Shown here one piece after another: positions 23,903 through 35,379 of a stretch of DNA of 64,000 bases. The DNA is from an uncultured Agathobaculum sp. (lineage in GTDB: Bacteria; Bacillota; Clostridia; Oscillospirales; Butyricicoccaceae). The stretch lies in NCBI RefSeq assembly GCF_944384765.1, contig NZ_CALWUM010000005.1, forward strand, positions 22,697-86,696, in the 5' to 3' direction. The translations under genes and the position numbers were made by a program. Position 1 is the first letter of the stretch. Every line of letters starts with the position of its first letter. The notes under the pieces are model-generated. The model did no database searches. It saw only the letters and a list, made by a program, of their open reading frames with translations, and was not told where the DNA came from.

Positions 23903-23962
23903 TTGACTTTGTATGCGGGCAGTGGTAAATTTAATTTAGCACTCGGGGGAATGGAGTGCTAA
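23903..23962 (+). promoter_or_regulatory. hrcA promoter with CIRCE operator
   Basis: TTGACT (23903-23908), 17-base spacer, TAAATT (23926-23931), then a perfect CIRCE element TTAGCACTC (23936-23944), nine bases, GAGTGCTAA (23954-23962). CIRCE is the binding site of HrcA, encoded immediately downstream, so the heat-shock operon represses itself. Confidence 0.97.
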
Positions 23963-23986
23963 GCCAAAGGAAAGGAGTCCGCTTCG

Positions 23987-25033
23987 GTGGAGCTTTCAGA
24001 ACGTAAAAAGCAAATATTGAAGGCAATCATTGGCGATTATATCCGCACGGCTGAGCCGGTCGGATCCAAAACCCTGACCGAGGGACATTCCCTCCCGTTT
24101 TCCTCTGCCACCATCCGCAATGAGATGAGTGAGTTGGAAGAGATGGGCTATCTGGAAAAACCGCACACATCAGCCGGCCGCATCCCGTCGCCGCAGGGCT
24201 ATCGCCTGTATGTCGACGAGCTGATGGAGCAGCCGCCGGATACCGGCGAGGATGACAAGGGCATCGAGCAGATGATGCACACCAAGGTGCGCGAGCTCGA
24301 CCGTCTGATCCAGGAGGCCGGGCGGATTATCTCCAGCCTGACCAATTACGCGTCGGTCGCGGTCACGCCGACCATGACGCAGATCTCGATCCGCCAGTTT
24401 GAGATCATCCCGGTGGACAAAATGAATTTTGTCATCGTGGTGGTCACGGATTCGGGCACAGTCAAAAACAAGATGGTTCGCACGATGACCGACGTCACCC
24501 GCGACGAGGCCGAGCTGCTGACCTATGTGCTCAACCAAACGCTGACCGGCTTGCCGCTCAGCCATATCACGGCCGAGCGTTTCGACATCGTGCGCCGTGC
24601 CGCGGGTTTGAGCGCACTGCTCGCACCGGTGGCCGAGTATATCGCTGAGCTGATCGAGGAATTGAGCGATCAGGAGGTTTTCCTCGAGGGCGCGAGCAAA
24701 ATGCTTCGTTTCCCGGAATACCGGGATACGCACAAGGCGCAGGCGCTGCTCGATTATATGGAGGACGACCGCAAGCACCTAATCCCGGCGACGCGAAAAA
24801 TCGACGGCATCCAGTTCTTTATCGGACCGGAGAACGGCGAAAATCCGCTGAGTGAAACCTCGGCGATCTACGCAAAATACGACATCGGCAAGATCGGGCA
24901 GGGCGTGATCGGCATCGTCGGGCCGACCCGCATGGATTACGCCAAGCTGTCCGCGCAGCTCAGCCGCTTTGCCAAAGGGCTGAACCGGCTGATCGCCGAA
25001 AACTTTTTGGACGAAAAAGATGGGGATCGCTGA
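23987..25033 (+). CDS. hrcA: heat-inducible transcription repressor HrcA
   Basis: 348 residues with a GTG start and AAAGGAG nine bases upstream. N-terminal winged helix (LSERKKQILKAIIGDYI and SATIRNEMSELEEMGYLEKP, split here) with the family hallmark TSAGRIPSPQGYR, then the GAF-like dimerisation region. It represses heat-shock genes from CIRCE and needs GroE chaperones for activity in Firmicutes. First gene of hrcA-grpE-dnaK-dnaJ; no second CIRCE is seen before dnaK. Confidence 0.97.
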   Translation: MELSERKKQILKAIIGDYIRTAEPVGSKTLTEGHSLPFSSATIRNEMSELEEMGYLEKPHTSAGRIPSPQGYRLYVDELMEQPPDTGEDDKGIEQMMHTKVRELDRLIQEAGRIISSLTNYASVAVTPTMTQISIRQFEIIPVDKMNFVIVVVTDSGTVKNKMVRTMTDVTRDEAELLTYVLNQTLTGLPLSHITAERFDIVRRAAGLSALLAPVAEYIAELIEELSDQEVFLEGASKMLRFPEYRDTHKAQALLDYMEDDRKHLIPATRKIDGIQFFIGPENGENPLSETSAIYAKYDIGKIGQGVIGIVGPTRMDYAKLSAQLSRFAKGLNRLIAENFLDEKDGDR

Positions 25034-25062
25034 TCCCCGCATAAACGGAGGCATGAGACGAC

Positions 25063-25593
25063 ATGAGCAAAAAGAAACAGGCCGAGGCCGCCGAGACCGA
25101 GCAGAAGGCGGCGGACACAGCCGCGGACGCCGCGGAGGAGACCCCTGCCGCGCAGCCGGCCGAGGACTGGAAGGCAAAGTTCGATGAACTCAACGACCGC
25201 TATCTCCGCATGGCAGCGGAATACGATAACTTCCGCAAGCGCAGCCAGCGCGAGCGCGAACAGGCGTATAACGATGCGGTCAGCCGCGCGGTAACCGCGC
25301 TGCTGCCGACGTACGACAACCTTGAGCGCGCCATCAAAGCGGAGACCGCGGATACCGAATACAAAAAGGGCGTGGAACTGACCATGACCCAGCTGACTGA
25401 AAGCCTCAAGGGCCTGAACGTGACCGTGATCGAGGCGTCAGCCGGCACAACGTTCGACCCCAACTTCCACAACGCGGTGATGCATGTGGAGGATGAAAAC
25501 CTGGGCGAGAATGTGATCGCCGAGGTGTTCCAGCAGGGCTTCCAGATCGGCGACAAGGTGATCCGCCACGCGATGGTGAAGGTCGCAAACTAA
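25063..25593 (+). CDS. grpE: nucleotide exchange factor GrpE
   Basis: 176 residues. An acidic, Ala-rich N-terminus (about 1-40) precedes the long coiled coil (NDRYLRMAAEYDNFRKRSQRE, split) and the C-terminal beta domain ending FQIGDKVIRHAMVKVAN. It speeds ADP release from DnaK. It lies 29 bases after hrcA, and its stop codon is followed at once by a hairpin cluster that separates it from dnaK. Confidence 0.97.
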   Translation: MSKKKQAEAAETEQKAADTAADAAEETPAAQPAEDWKAKFDELNDRYLRMAAEYDNFRKRSQREREQAYNDAVSRAVTALLPTYDNLERAIKAETADTEYKKGVELTMTQLTESLKGLNVTVIEASAGTTFDPNFHNAVMHVEDENLGENVIAEVFQQGFQIGDKVIRHAMVKVAN

Positions 25594-25740
25594 CTTGCTC
25601 GAAAGCACGCTTTCGAGCGAAGTGTCCCTGCCGGACGGCGTCCGGACAGGAATGAAGCCGCGTCGGCGGTTCCCAAAGTATAAAATCCGAGATACATGCT
25701 CCCGGATTTTATGGCAAATTTCAATCTTTTGAATTTGCCT
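25594..25740. repeat. hairpin cluster in the grpE-dnaK gap, copy B
   Basis: Starts at the grpE stop (TAA then CTTGCTCGAAAG). Stems: CTCGAAAG/CTTTCGAG; CCTGCCGGAC/GTCCGGACAGG; then two A/T-rich stems, ATAAAATCCG/CGGATTTTAT and GGCAAATT/AATTTGCC. The first modules resemble the clusters at 19015 and 43851. In a heat-shock operon the stems may also protect or process the message. Confidence 0.55.
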
Positions 25741-25745
25741 GATAG

Positions 25746-27668
<1,923 letters not shown>

Positions 27669-27760
27669 ACAAACGGGGGATGCGGGCAGCATACAGCTGT
27701 CCGGCCCGGTACACAGGCGCGCTCCGGCGCGCCTATCCCCTTGTATAGAGGACTGATTTT

Positions 27761-28909
27761 ATGGCTGATAAAAGAGATTATTACGAGGTGCTGGGCGTCC
27801 AGAAAGGCGCGAGCGAGGACGAAATCAAAAAGTCCTACCGCCGCCTGGCGCGTAAGTACCACCCCGATTTGAATAAGGATAATCCGGAGGCAGCGGACAA
27901 ATTCAAAGAGGTCAACGAGGCCTACGAGGTGCTGTCCGACAAGGACAAGCGCGCCAAGTACGACCAGTTCGGCTTTGCGGGCGTCGACCCGAGCTACGGC
28001 GGTGGCGCCGGCGCGGGCGGCTTCGGCGGGTTCGACATGGGCGACCTCGGCGACCTGTTCGGCTCGTTCTTCGGCGGCGGCTTTGGCGGCGGCCGTTCAC
28101 AGCGCCGCAATGCGCCGCAGCGCGGCGAGTCCATCCGACAGAACGTCATCCTCTCGTTTGAGGAAGCGGCGTTCGGCTGTGAAAAGGAGATTTCGGTCAA
28201 CCGCATCGAAACCTGTGACGAATGCGGCGGCACAGGTGCTGCCAAGGGCACGAGCGCCGAGACCTGTCCGAACTGCCGCGGCACCGGCACCGTGACCCAG
28301 ACCCAGCGCACACCGCTCGGCATGTTCCAGACGCAGTCCGCGTGCCCGAACTGCCGCGGCACCGGCAAGATCATCCGGAAGCCGTGCCCCAAGTGCGGCG
28401 GCCAGGGCCGCGTGCGCAAGTCGCGTAAGTTCAAGGTCAATATCCCGGCCGGCATCGATGACGGACAGTCCATCCAGCAGCGCGGGCAGGGCAACGCGGG
28501 CGTCAACGGCGGCCCGGCGGGCGACCTGTTTGTGACGGTTTCCATCCGCCCGCACCCGATCTTCACCCGCGAGGGACAGGATGTTTACGTCGAGATCCCG
28601 ATTTCGTTTACCCAGGCTGCGCTGGGCGACACGCTGCGTGTGCCGACGATTGACGGCCGTGTGGAATACAAGGTGCCCGAAGGCACGCAGACCGGCACGG
28701 TGTTCCGCATGAAGGGCAAGGGCATTCAGAACGTCAACGGCCGCGGCCGCGGCGACCAGTATGTCCGTGTCAACATCGAGGTGCCGAAGAACCTGTCCGA
28801 AAAGCAGAAGCGCCTGCTGCGTGAGTTCGAGGAGACCTCGACAGACGAAAACCAGTCCCGGCGCAAGAGCTTCTGGGATAAGGTCAAGGACGCGTTCAGC
28901 GAAAAGTAA
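27761..28909 (+). CDS. dnaJ: chaperone DnaJ (Hsp40)
   Basis: 382 residues. J domain with the HPD motif (KYHPDLNK, about 31-38), Gly/Phe region (75-115), four zinc-finger repeats ([32 protein letters not shown]) and the C-terminal substrate-binding domain. It delivers clients to DnaK and triggers ATP hydrolysis. Last gene of the heat-shock operon, followed by a strong terminator. Confidence 0.98.
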   Translation: MADKRDYYEVLGVQKGASEDEIKKSYRRLARKYHPDLNKDNPEAADKFKEVNEAYEVLSDKDKRAKYDQFGFAGVDPSYGGGAGAGGFGGFDMGDLGDLFGSFFGGGFGGGRSQRRNAPQRGESIRQNVILSFEEAAFGCEKEISVNRIETCDECGGTGAAKGTSAETCPNCRGTGTVTQTQRTPLGMFQTQSACPNCRGTGKIIRKPCPKCGGQGRVRKSRKFKVNIPAGIDDGQSIQQRGQGNAGVNGGPAGDLFVTVSIRPHPIFTREGQDVYVEIPISFTQAALGDTLRVPTIDGRVEYKVPEGTQTGTVFRMKGKGIQNVNGRGRGDQYVRVNIEVPKNLSEKQKRLLREFEETSTDENQSRRKSFWDKVKDAFSEK

Positions 28910-28920
28910 ATGTATAGAGA

Positions 28921-28953
28921 AAAAGGCTTGGAAGCATGGCTTCCAAGCCTTTT
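28921..28953. terminator. bidirectional terminator between dnaJ and the convergent lipoprotein gene
   Basis: Perfect 15-bp stem AAAAGGCTTGGAAGC (28921-28935) with GCTTCCAAGCCTTTT (28939-28953), T-runs on both strands. Confidence 0.9.
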
Positions 28954-28954
28954 G

Positions 28955-29332
28955 TCATGCACCGAGCAAGTCGTCCAGCGCATCCGTGTCCACCGTGTGC
29001 GTCCCGGCAACCTGATAGCGCATCCCGTTCCAGTCGACGCGCCAGCCGTGCGGCAGCAGCTCGGCAAGCTGCGCGCCGTCCGCGTCATACCACCGGAGAC
29101 GGTAGCTCCAGCCGGTGCTGTCGATCTCCTGCGCGTCACGCAGACGCAGGGCGTTCACATCCGCGGTGATCTGCGCGACGGTATCCGCATCTGTGATCGT
29201 GACCAGCTCGCCGGTGTTGCCGGATTGCAGCTCGATATAAGCCGCGCCTTCAATCGACGGGCTGACCGTCTCGCCGCAGGCGGCCAGCAGCGCCGTCAGG
29301 AGCACCGCAAGACAGGCAAAGTATCGTTTCAT
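28955..29332 (-). CDS. small secreted lipoprotein
   Basis: 125 residues. Lipoprotein signal MKRYFACLAVLLTALLAAC with the lipid-anchored Cys19, then a small alpha/beta domain with repeated short strands (YIELQSG, LVTITDAD, YRLRWYDADG) and a C-terminal acidic helix. The ATG at 29332 fits GGAG nine bases upstream better than the ATG two codons earlier. No family recognised. It shares the strand with the membrane protein gene 59 bases upstream. Confidence 0.7.
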   Translation of the reverse strand: MKRYFACLAVLLTALLAACGETVSPSIEGAAYIELQSGNTGELVTITDADTVAQITADVNALRLRDAQEIDSTGWSYRLRWYDADGAQLAELLPHGWRVDWNGMRYQVAGTHTVDTDALDDLLGA

Positions 29333-29391
29333 TCCCATCCGCTCCTTTCGCGTCAGCGGCGGATACAGACGCCGTACGGGGGCACTTGCGC

Positions 29392-29991
29392 TTAGTCCTC
29401 GCTGCCGGGGTAGTAGTCGTCGTTGCCATCGCTGTGCGCATGACCTTCGCACAGACGCGCATAGGCCTGGGCGGCCTGCCACAGCATCACCAGCAGTACA
29501 ATATACGCGGCCATGCTGATAAGAGACAGCAGCACCATCAGCATCAACGCGGGCGCCAGGAGCAGCACGAACGAGGCCGCCGAAATCACGATCTGCACGA
29601 GCACCGCCATGCGTATGGTGCGCGCACGGAAGTCGCAGCCGTAATACTGCTCCATATCCTGCAAGCCGCGCACGAGCAGCCAGAGCAGGCAGAGATCCAG
29701 CAAAAGCAGCAGCAGGGGAACCGTAGTGGCGACCAGAATGACCGGCCAGCCGGGGGTTAGTTCGATCGGGCCGAACGGACTGAGCAGCAGCGAGACAAAG
29801 CCTACGATCATCAGTACCAGAGCGATCGGCCGCATCCGCGCAAACTGCTCGCTCTCCTCGGCCATCTGCCGCGTGCCGAGAAAGACAAGCAGATAACCGA
29901 TTGCATCCGGCATCAGATCAAAGCCAACCCCGTTGATTGTAAGTGAAAAATCCAGAAAGATAAGCAGGAAGCCCCAGAAAAACAGTTTCAT
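29392..29991 (-). CDS. polytopic membrane protein
   Basis: 199 residues with about five hydrophobic helices (starting MKLFFWGFLLIFLDF) and a hydrophilic, acidic C-terminal tail (GHAHSDGNDDYYPGSED). A strong GGGGGG ribosome binding site lies before the ATG. The early pattern DLMPDAIGYLLVF occurs in small uncharacterised Firmicute membrane proteins. Function unknown; possibly paired with the lipoprotein encoded downstream. Confidence 0.7.
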   Translation of the reverse strand: MKLFFWGFLLIFLDFSLTINGVGFDLMPDAIGYLLVFLGTRQMAEESEQFARMRPIALVLMIVGFVSLLLSPFGPIELTPGWPVILVATTVPLLLLLLDLCLLWLLVRGLQDMEQYYGCDFRARTIRMAVLVQIVISAASFVLLLAPALMLMVLLSLISMAAYIVLLVMLWQAAQAYARLCEGHAHSDGNDDYYPGSED

Positions 29992-30023
29992 GCAGATCCC
30001 CCCTTTTTCTTTCAGTATAGCAG

Positions 30024-30063
30024 AAAACGGCAGGGCCGCGCTATGGCGGCTCTGCCGTTTTTT
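30024..30063 (-). terminator. terminator of the inositol dehydrogenase-like gene
   Basis: AAAACGGCAG (30024-30033) pairs with CTGCCGTTTT (30052-30061) around an inner GCCGC/GGCGGC stem. T-runs lie on both sides. Confidence 0.8.
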
Positions 30064-30079
30064 ATGGTTCGGATTTGGC

Positions 30080-31084
30080 TTATTTGTACAGGTCGGGCTT
30101 GTCCATCATCTGGATGGGCAGGAATTGACCTGTGCCGCGCGAGCGGTTGAGCGCGTCCGCGGCCACACAGGCCGCATAGCCGTCCCACGCGGAGGGGCCG
30201 GTCGGGCCGCCGTTTGCAAGCGACTTGACCCACTCGGTCAGCTCGATGTCATAGGCCTCGATAAAGCGGTCCTTCCAGTCGGTCAGGATGGGGAAGGAGC
30301 GGGTCGCGTTTGCGCGCGTGACCACCGCGTACGGGTCGGGCAGGTTGACCGTGCCCTTCTCGCACACGACCTGGCACTGGATGTCGTAGCCGTAGGCGTC
30401 GGCAACCTGCACCTCCACATCGATGCGCGCGCCCGACTTGGTCTCGAGCAGCACGATCTGCGGGTTGTCGTAGCCCTTGGTCGAGCAGGCGGACTGGCGC
30501 ACCTTGAGCACCTGGCCGCTCTCATATTCGTCACTCAGCAGCCAGCGGCAGATGTCCAGCTCGTGGATGGCGACGTTGGATACGCCCATCTCAGTCTGAA
30601 AGCCGTCCGGCTGGGACACATTGCGGTGGCACGCGTGGATCATCAGCGGCGCGCCCAGCTCGCCCGAGTCGATGATGCGCTTCATCTCGGCGTAGCCGCG
30701 GTCGTAGCGGCGCATGAAGCCGACCTGCACCAGCCGCTTGCCGTGCGCCAGCTCGGCCTGGATGATCTTCTCGCAGTCTGCTGCGTTCTGCGCCAGCGGT
30801 TTTTCACAGAAAACGTATTTGCTGTGCGCGAGGCTTTCGAGCACATAGCCCGCGTGGCTCGGGTCGGACGAGGTGATGACAACCGCATCCACCTCGGGCG
30901 CCGCAATTAGCTCCTCGCCGGTCTTGTAAGCCTGGATGCCGTCATACTGGGCGGCGGTCTTGACGGCCGCCTCCTCAAAATAATCCGCGCAGGCAACGAC
31001 CTGGCAGCCGGGCACCAGATCATGCAGGCGGCGGATGTGGTCGCGGCCGATCGCGCCGCAGCCGATAACACCAATTTTCAGCAT
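30080..31084 (-). CDS. Gfo/Idh/MocA oxidoreductase, inositol 2-dehydrogenase (IolG-like)
   Basis: 334 residues. NAD-binding GVIGCGAIG, Lys in CEKPLAQN, GFMRRYDRGYAEMK and AIHELDICRW with the catalytic Asp/His pair. The MRRYDxxYAEMK and cofactor motifs are very like classical IolG, which oxidises myo-inositol to 2-keto-myo-inositol. It lies 163 bases after the end of an ABC importer operon read in the same direction, which supports a cyclitol substrate. No other iol gene (iolE, iolD, iolB) is visible. Confidence 0.87.
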   Translation of the reverse strand: MLKIGVIGCGAIGRDHIRRLHDLVPGCQVVACADYFEEAAVKTAAQYDGIQAYKTGEELIAAPEVDAVVITSSDPSHAGYVLESLAHSKYVFCEKPLAQNAADCEKIIQAELAHGKRLVQVGFMRRYDRGYAEMKRIIDSGELGAPLMIHACHRNVSQPDGFQTEMGVSNVAIHELDICRWLLSDEYESGQVLKVRQSACSTKGYDNPQIVLLETKSGARIDVEVQVADAYGYDIQCQVVCEKGTVNLPDPYAVVTRANATRSFPILTDWKDRFIEAYDIELTEWVKSLANGGPTGPSAWDGYAACVAADALNRSRGTGQFLPIQMMDKPDLYK

Positions 31085-31195
31085 AGGGTTTCGCTCCTTT
31101 GTTACTCTCTTTGCGAACAGCAGGGAAGGCCTGCGTCCACGCTTATTTTCTCACAAAAAGTACGCCCGTGCAAGCAGGGAATTTGCCGGACAACC

Positions 31196-31226
31196 AAAAA
31201 GGCTCCTGCCGGAGCAGAAGCCTTTT
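31196..31226 (-). terminator. terminator of the sugar/cyclitol importer operon
   Basis: AAAAAGGCT (31196-31204) pairs with AAGCCTTTT (31218-31226) with an inner CTGC/GCAG stem; five T residues follow on the reverse strand. Confidence 0.75.
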
Positions 31227-31247
31227 GGGATATATACAAGAGTGTGA

Positions 31248-32228
31248 TTATTTTGCAGCCAGACGGCGAGCCTTTGCTTCCAGACGCTCACGAGTAACGT
31301 CGATCAGAACGGCTACGATGATAACCAGGCCGAGCACCATGTTCTGAATAGCCGAAGAAGCAGCCATCAGGGTGAAGCCGTTACGCAGGGTGCCGATGAT
31401 CAGAGCGCCCAGCATGGTGCCGAGCATGGTGCCCTTGCCGCCCATGAACGATGCGCCGCCGAGGATGCAGGCCGCGATCGCGTCGGTGTCGTACGGGTTT
31501 ACAGCGTCAGCGCCGTTGCAGATCGAGGTACGGCCGACGGTGATGATACCAGCCAGGCCAGCGCAGAAACCGGAAACCGTGTAGCAGAAGGTCAGGACGT
31601 TGTCCGAATGGATACCGGACAGACGAGCCGCTTCCGGGTTGCCGCCTACGCAGAAGATCGAGCGGCCCAGCGAGGTGCGGGTCAGCAGGACGTGCATGAT
31701 GATGTACAGGATGACAACGAGGATGAAGCTGATCTTAACACCGCCGATGGAGGTGCTGGCCAGCCACATAACGCCGTCCGGGAAGCCGGAAACCATCGAA
31801 GAACCGGTAACCAGCAGCGCAGCGCCCCAGAGGAAGTTCTTCATACCAAGGGTAGATACGAAGGGGTGGGGGAGGTGCAGGCGGGTGAGCAGCAGGCCGT
31901 TAACCAGGCCAACCGCGGTGCCGCAAGCGATCATGATGATCAGGATGATAGCAGAGTTCTCAACGCCGCGGAGAACCAGCATACCACCGACACAGGAACA
32001 GAAGATTGCGTTAGCACCAACCGAAAGGTCGATACCAGCGGTGATCAGGCAGAGCAGCATGCCGATGGCGAGCATCGCATTGAATGCGGTCTGATCGAGT
32101 ACGTTCATCAGGTTGTTGACACGGAGGAAACGACCGCCCGTGACCACGGAAAGTACGACGCACAGCAGAACCAGTGCAAGCAGTACGCCGAGCTGATTAA
32201 AATTACCTTTTTTCTTCGTCTTAGTCAT
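31248..32228 (-). CDS. sugar/cyclitol ABC transporter permease (RbsC type)
   Basis: 326 residues with eight to ten membrane helices. GIDLSVGANAIFC and the late IAACILGGASFMGGKGT are signatures of the BPD_transp_2 permeases of ribose, galactose and inositol importers. It forms the channel, probably as a homodimer. The start overlaps the ATPase gene by eight bases, so the two are translationally coupled. Confidence 0.95.
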   Translation of the reverse strand: MTKTKKKGNFNQLGVLLALVLLCVVLSVVTGGRFLRVNNLMNVLDQTAFNAMLAIGMLLCLITAGIDLSVGANAIFCSCVGGMLVLRGVENSAIILIIMIACGTAVGLVNGLLLTRLHLPHPFVSTLGMKNFLWGAALLVTGSSMVSGFPDGVMWLASTSIGGVKISFILVVILYIIMHVLLTRTSLGRSIFCVGGNPEAARLSGIHSDNVLTFCYTVSGFCAGLAGIITVGRTSICNGADAVNPYDTDAIAACILGGASFMGGKGTMLGTMLGALIIGTLRNGFTLMAASSAIQNMVLGLVIIVAVLIDVTRERLEAKARRLAAK

Positions 32229-33726
32229 CTAAAGTACCTCCCCATGCTGCCTTCATGAGATCTTCCTGATTGAAATGCTTGCTGTCGCGGTCCACGTCCG
32301 CCATGACCTTGCCGCCGCGCATAACGATAACGCGGTCGCTCATGCCGAGGATTTCGGGCATTTCGGAGGAAATCATGATAACGCACTTGCCCTGTTTTAC
32401 CAGGTCGTTCATTACATTGTAAACCTCAACCTTTGCGCCGACGTCGATACCACGGGTCGGCTCGTCAAAGATGAAGATGTCAGCGTCTGTGTTGACCCAC
32501 TTGCCGATAACAACCTTCTGCTGGTTGCCGCCCGAAAGCTGGCCGACGATTTCGTCGATCGAGGGGGTCTTGATACGCAGGGCAGCGATATTCTTCTCGC
32601 CGCTCTCGAGGATTCGCTTCTCGTCGAGGAAGGGACCATTACTGAAGCCCTTCATGTTGGCGAGGATCAGGTTGGTGCGGATGGTCTGCGCCAGAACCAG
32701 GCCCTGGCCCTTACGGTCCTCGGTGAGGAACGCAATGCCCGCCTTGATGGCGTCGCTCGGCGTCTTGATCTTGGTTTCCTTGCCATGGATATAGACCTTG
32801 CCGCCATCCAGCGGATCGGCGCCGAAGATCGCGCGCATGGTCTCGGTACGGCCGGCGCCTACCAAGCCGGCAAAGCCGAGGATCTGTCCGCCGTATGCTT
32901 CGAAGCTGACGTCGTGCAGCACGCCGCCTTCCTCCAGATGCTCGGCCTTGAGGAAGCACTCGCCCTTGGTGCCGAACTCCTTCGGGAACTGGTTTTCCAG
33001 CGTACGGCCAACCATGCCGGCGATCAGGTCGTCGTTGTTGGTGTCGCTGACGTTCTTGGTCCAGATGTACTCGCCGTCACGGATGACGGTTACGCGGTCG
33101 CACAGCTCGAACAGCTCTTCGAGCTTATGAGATACAAAGACGATACCGATGCCGCGCGATTTCAGCTCGCGGCAGGTCTTCATCAGCTGCTCTACCTCTT
33201 TTTCACCAAGAGAGGAGGTCGGCTCGTCCATAATAATCATTTTTGCATTGATCAGAACCGCCTTGGCGATCTCGATCATCTGCTGAACGCCCATACCAAA
33301 GATGCCTGCAGGCTTGGTGGGGTCAACATCCTGGCCGAGGGAAAGCATAACTTCCTTGGCCTTTTTGTGCATTGCCGGATAATCCAGCAGGCCGCTCTTG
33401 TTCTTGATCCACTTGTTGATAAAAATATTATCCGTGATGCTGAGAAGCGGCACAATATTCAGCTCCTGATAAACACAGGCAATACCCGCAGCCGCCGAGT
33501 CGTTCGGGTCCTTGAAGTGCTGCTCCACGCCGTCAACGAAGATCTGGCCTTCGTCGGCTTTGTGAACGCCCGTCAGAACCTTGATCAGCGTCGACTTGCC
33601 CGCGCCGTTCTCGCCAATGAGGCCGAGAATCTCGCCGGGCTTGACCGCGAGGTTCATGTTCTTCAGAGCCACAACGCCCGGAAACCGCTTGGTTGCGTTT
33701 TTCAGCTCTACTACGTATTCACTCAT
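32221..33726 (-). CDS. sugar/cyclitol ABC transporter ATP-binding protein (RbsA/MglA type)
   Basis: 501 residues with two tandem ABC domains. The first has Walker A GENGAGKST and EPTSSLGEKE; the second has a degenerate Walker A region (GLVGAGRTET), signature LSGGNQQK and FDEPTRGIDVG. Start at 33726 (MSEYVVELKNATKRFPGVVA) follows AAGGTGA; a longer frame lacks a ribosome binding site. It energises the permease encoded next. Confidence 0.96.
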   Translation of the reverse strand: MSEYVVELKNATKRFPGVVALKNMNLAVKPGEILGLIGENGAGKSTLIKVLTGVHKADEGQIFVDGVEQHFKDPNDSAAAGIACVYQELNIVPLLSITDNIFINKWIKNKSGLLDYPAMHKKAKEVMLSLGQDVDPTKPAGIFGMGVQQMIEIAKAVLINAKMIIMDEPTSSLGEKEVEQLMKTCRELKSRGIGIVFVSHKLEELFELCDRVTVIRDGEYIWTKNVSDTNNDDLIAGMVGRTLENQFPKEFGTKGECFLKAEHLEEGGVLHDVSFEAYGGQILGFAGLVGAGRTETMRAIFGADPLDGGKVYIHGKETKIKTPSDAIKAGIAFLTEDRKGQGLVLAQTIRTNLILANMKGFSNGPFLDEKRILESGEKNIAALRIKTPSIDEIVGQLSGGNQQKVVIGKWVNTDADIFIFDEPTRGIDVGAKVEVYNVMNDLVKQGKCVIMISSEMPEILGMSDRVIVMRGGKVMADVDRDSKHFNQEDLMKAAWGGTLDD

Positions 33727-33861
33727 TGCATAATCACCTTTTCTTCTCCGAGATGGGGGATTGGTGCAAACCTCGGCCGGAGCCGCTCTCGGCACGGCCG
33801 GCCCTGTTCCTGTGAGGCATACCCTTCCGGCGCCGCGATGCACCGGAGTTCCTGATAAAGA

Positions 33862-33902
33862 AACGCCCCTGTATGTTGATTTTATCGTGATACAGGGGCG
33901 TT
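33862..33902 (-). terminator. attenuator between the substrate-binding and ATPase genes
   Basis: AACGCCCCTGTAT (33862-33874) pairs with ATACAGGGGCGTT (33890-33902); TCTTTAT follows on the reverse strand. Such partial terminators keep the binding protein in excess over the membrane subunits. Confidence 0.75.
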
Positions 33903-33942
33903 ACCAACTAGTTGCTACTTACACCCGATATGGAGTTATAGC

Positions 33943-34971
33943 TTAGCCTTCCAGTGCTTCGAGGTAACCCTGCAGCGTGTCCTTGCGCTCCTGCGCATTC
34001 TCAGCGGTGACAACGTCAGCGCCGGAGTCAACGAACTCTTCAACTTCTTCGCCATTGAGCTTGGCAACGACGGTCGCAATCGACTCGTAGCCCATCTCAT
34101 AGCCCTGCTGAGCAACAGACATGGTCAGGCGGCCTTCGAGGATCGCGTCGCAAGCGGACTGGATGCCGTCGAAGCCGAGGAAGATGGTGTTTGCATAAGC
34201 TGCATTACCGGAATCCTTGGCAGCCTTGGCAGCCGCGATCGCCATATCGTCGTTGTTCGCGCAGATGATAGCGATGCCGTCCGGGTAACGGGACATGATG
34301 CCGTTCATCGCGTCAACAGCCTTGGTAGCAACTGCGTCAGCGTACTGCACTTCGTCCTCGAGGAAGTCGCCGCCGGCTTCTTCGATGCCCTTCATGTAGC
34401 CGTTCATACGGTCGGTGTTGGTGGTGTCGCCCTGAACGCCAGCGATCTCGATCGCCTTGATGTCGGTCCAGCCGGCTTCCTTGGCAGCCTCTACGGCAGC
34501 CTTGCCGCCCAGAGCACCCGCGGATTCGTTACCAGTGCCGACGAAGGAAATGACTTCCGGTGCGTCGATCTTGGTATCAACCGCAACGATCGGCTTGGTC
34601 TGGCCCTTGATCAGGTTTGCGACCATGTCAGCCTGCAGCGGCGCAATAACGAAGCCGTCATAATCGCCAGCCAGATCGGTCTGAATCATGTTCAGCTGTT
34701 CCTGGTAAGAGGTCTCGGACGGAGCGCCCTTTACCTCGACCTGGACGTTCGGGTTCTCAGCCTCATACGCCTCGGCGCCGGCCTGTACGTACTGCCAGTA
34801 CTCGGAAGCAGTCGTCTTCAGGATGACGCTGATCTTGTAGGAGCCGCTGCCGCCCTCAGCAGATTCGCCGCCGGACTCAGTGCCGGTAGAGGAGCTGCCG
34901 CCGCTGCTGCACGCCGCCATGCTCGCACATAGTGCACCTGTGAGCAACATAGCCAATAGTCTCTTCTTCAT
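33943..34971 (-). CDS. sugar/cyclitol ABC transporter substrate-binding lipoprotein
   Basis: 342 residues. Lipoprotein signal (MKKRLLAMLL to MAAC), a Ser/Gly-rich tether, then a Peripla_BP_4 fold (VILKTTASEYWQYVQAG, IAPLQADMV, CANNDDMAIAAAKA). It is of the ribose/xylose/inositol-binding class. First gene of the importer operon, with its own promoter, a good ribosome binding site (AGGAGAGAGG) and an attenuator behind it. The exact ligand is not readable from sequence. Confidence 0.94.
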   Translation of the reverse strand: MKKRLLAMLLTGALCASMAACSSGGSSSTGTESGGESAEGGSGSYKISVILKTTASEYWQYVQAGAEAYEAENPNVQVEVKGAPSETSYQEQLNMIQTDLAGDYDGFVIAPLQADMVANLIKGQTKPIVAVDTKIDAPEVISFVGTGNESAGALGGKAAVEAAKEAGWTDIKAIEIAGVQGDTTNTDRMNGYMKGIEEAGGDFLEDEVQYADAVATKAVDAMNGIMSRYPDGIAIICANNDDMAIAAAKAAKDSGNAAYANTIFLGFDGIQSACDAILEGRLTMSVAQQGYEMGYESIATVVAKLNGEEVEEFVDSGADVVTAENAQERKDTLQGYLEALEG

Positions 34972-35132
34972 GATAAAACCTCTCTCCTTTTTCGCGCAGG
35001 AAGGCAGGCACCTTTGGGAGTGAACTCCGGGGCCGGCAAAGGCAGGCGCCTTTGCCGCAAAGCTGTCTGCACAGCCTGCTCTTCGATTTTTCCCTGCGAA
35101 GCAGGGGTGGAACGCTCCAACGTTCTGCTAAT

Positions 35133-35161
35133 ATTTTAATGCATCTGCTCCGCTTTGGCAA
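35133..35161 (-). promoter_or_regulatory. promoter of the sugar/cyclitol importer operon
   Basis: On the reverse strand TTGCCA (35156-35161), 17-base spacer, TAAAAT (35133-35138). Leader about 155 bases. Confidence 0.65.
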
Positions 35162-35349
35162 GTGTAACTTGGTATTTTTGTCGTTAATAGTGTTTTGTCC
35201 TTGGTAGGATTTGTGCATCTTTACAAAGAAAGTAAAATGAAACGCTGGTCAATGGGTGTGCATTGTGCAATTTTTAGATGATTTAACAAAAACCAAACAA
35301 TGAAGCCGGTCAATATGCTGTTTCTTTGGGCATATTTTGGGAACATACC

Positions 35350-35379
35350 TTGCGAAAAAAGGTTACAGTATGGTAAAAT
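35350..35379 (+). promoter_or_regulatory. promoter of the isomerase/epimerase gene
   Basis: TTGCGA (35350-35355), 18-base spacer, TAAAAT (35374-35379). Confidence 0.55.

Noticed and set aside
32275..33855. 526-codon open frame opposite the sugar ABC ATPase
   Set aside because: The reverse strand has two complete ABC domains; the forward frame lacks any motif.
35236..35249. CcpA site candidate TGAAACGCTGGTCA
   Set aside because: One base out of register with the cre consensus; symmetry is lost.
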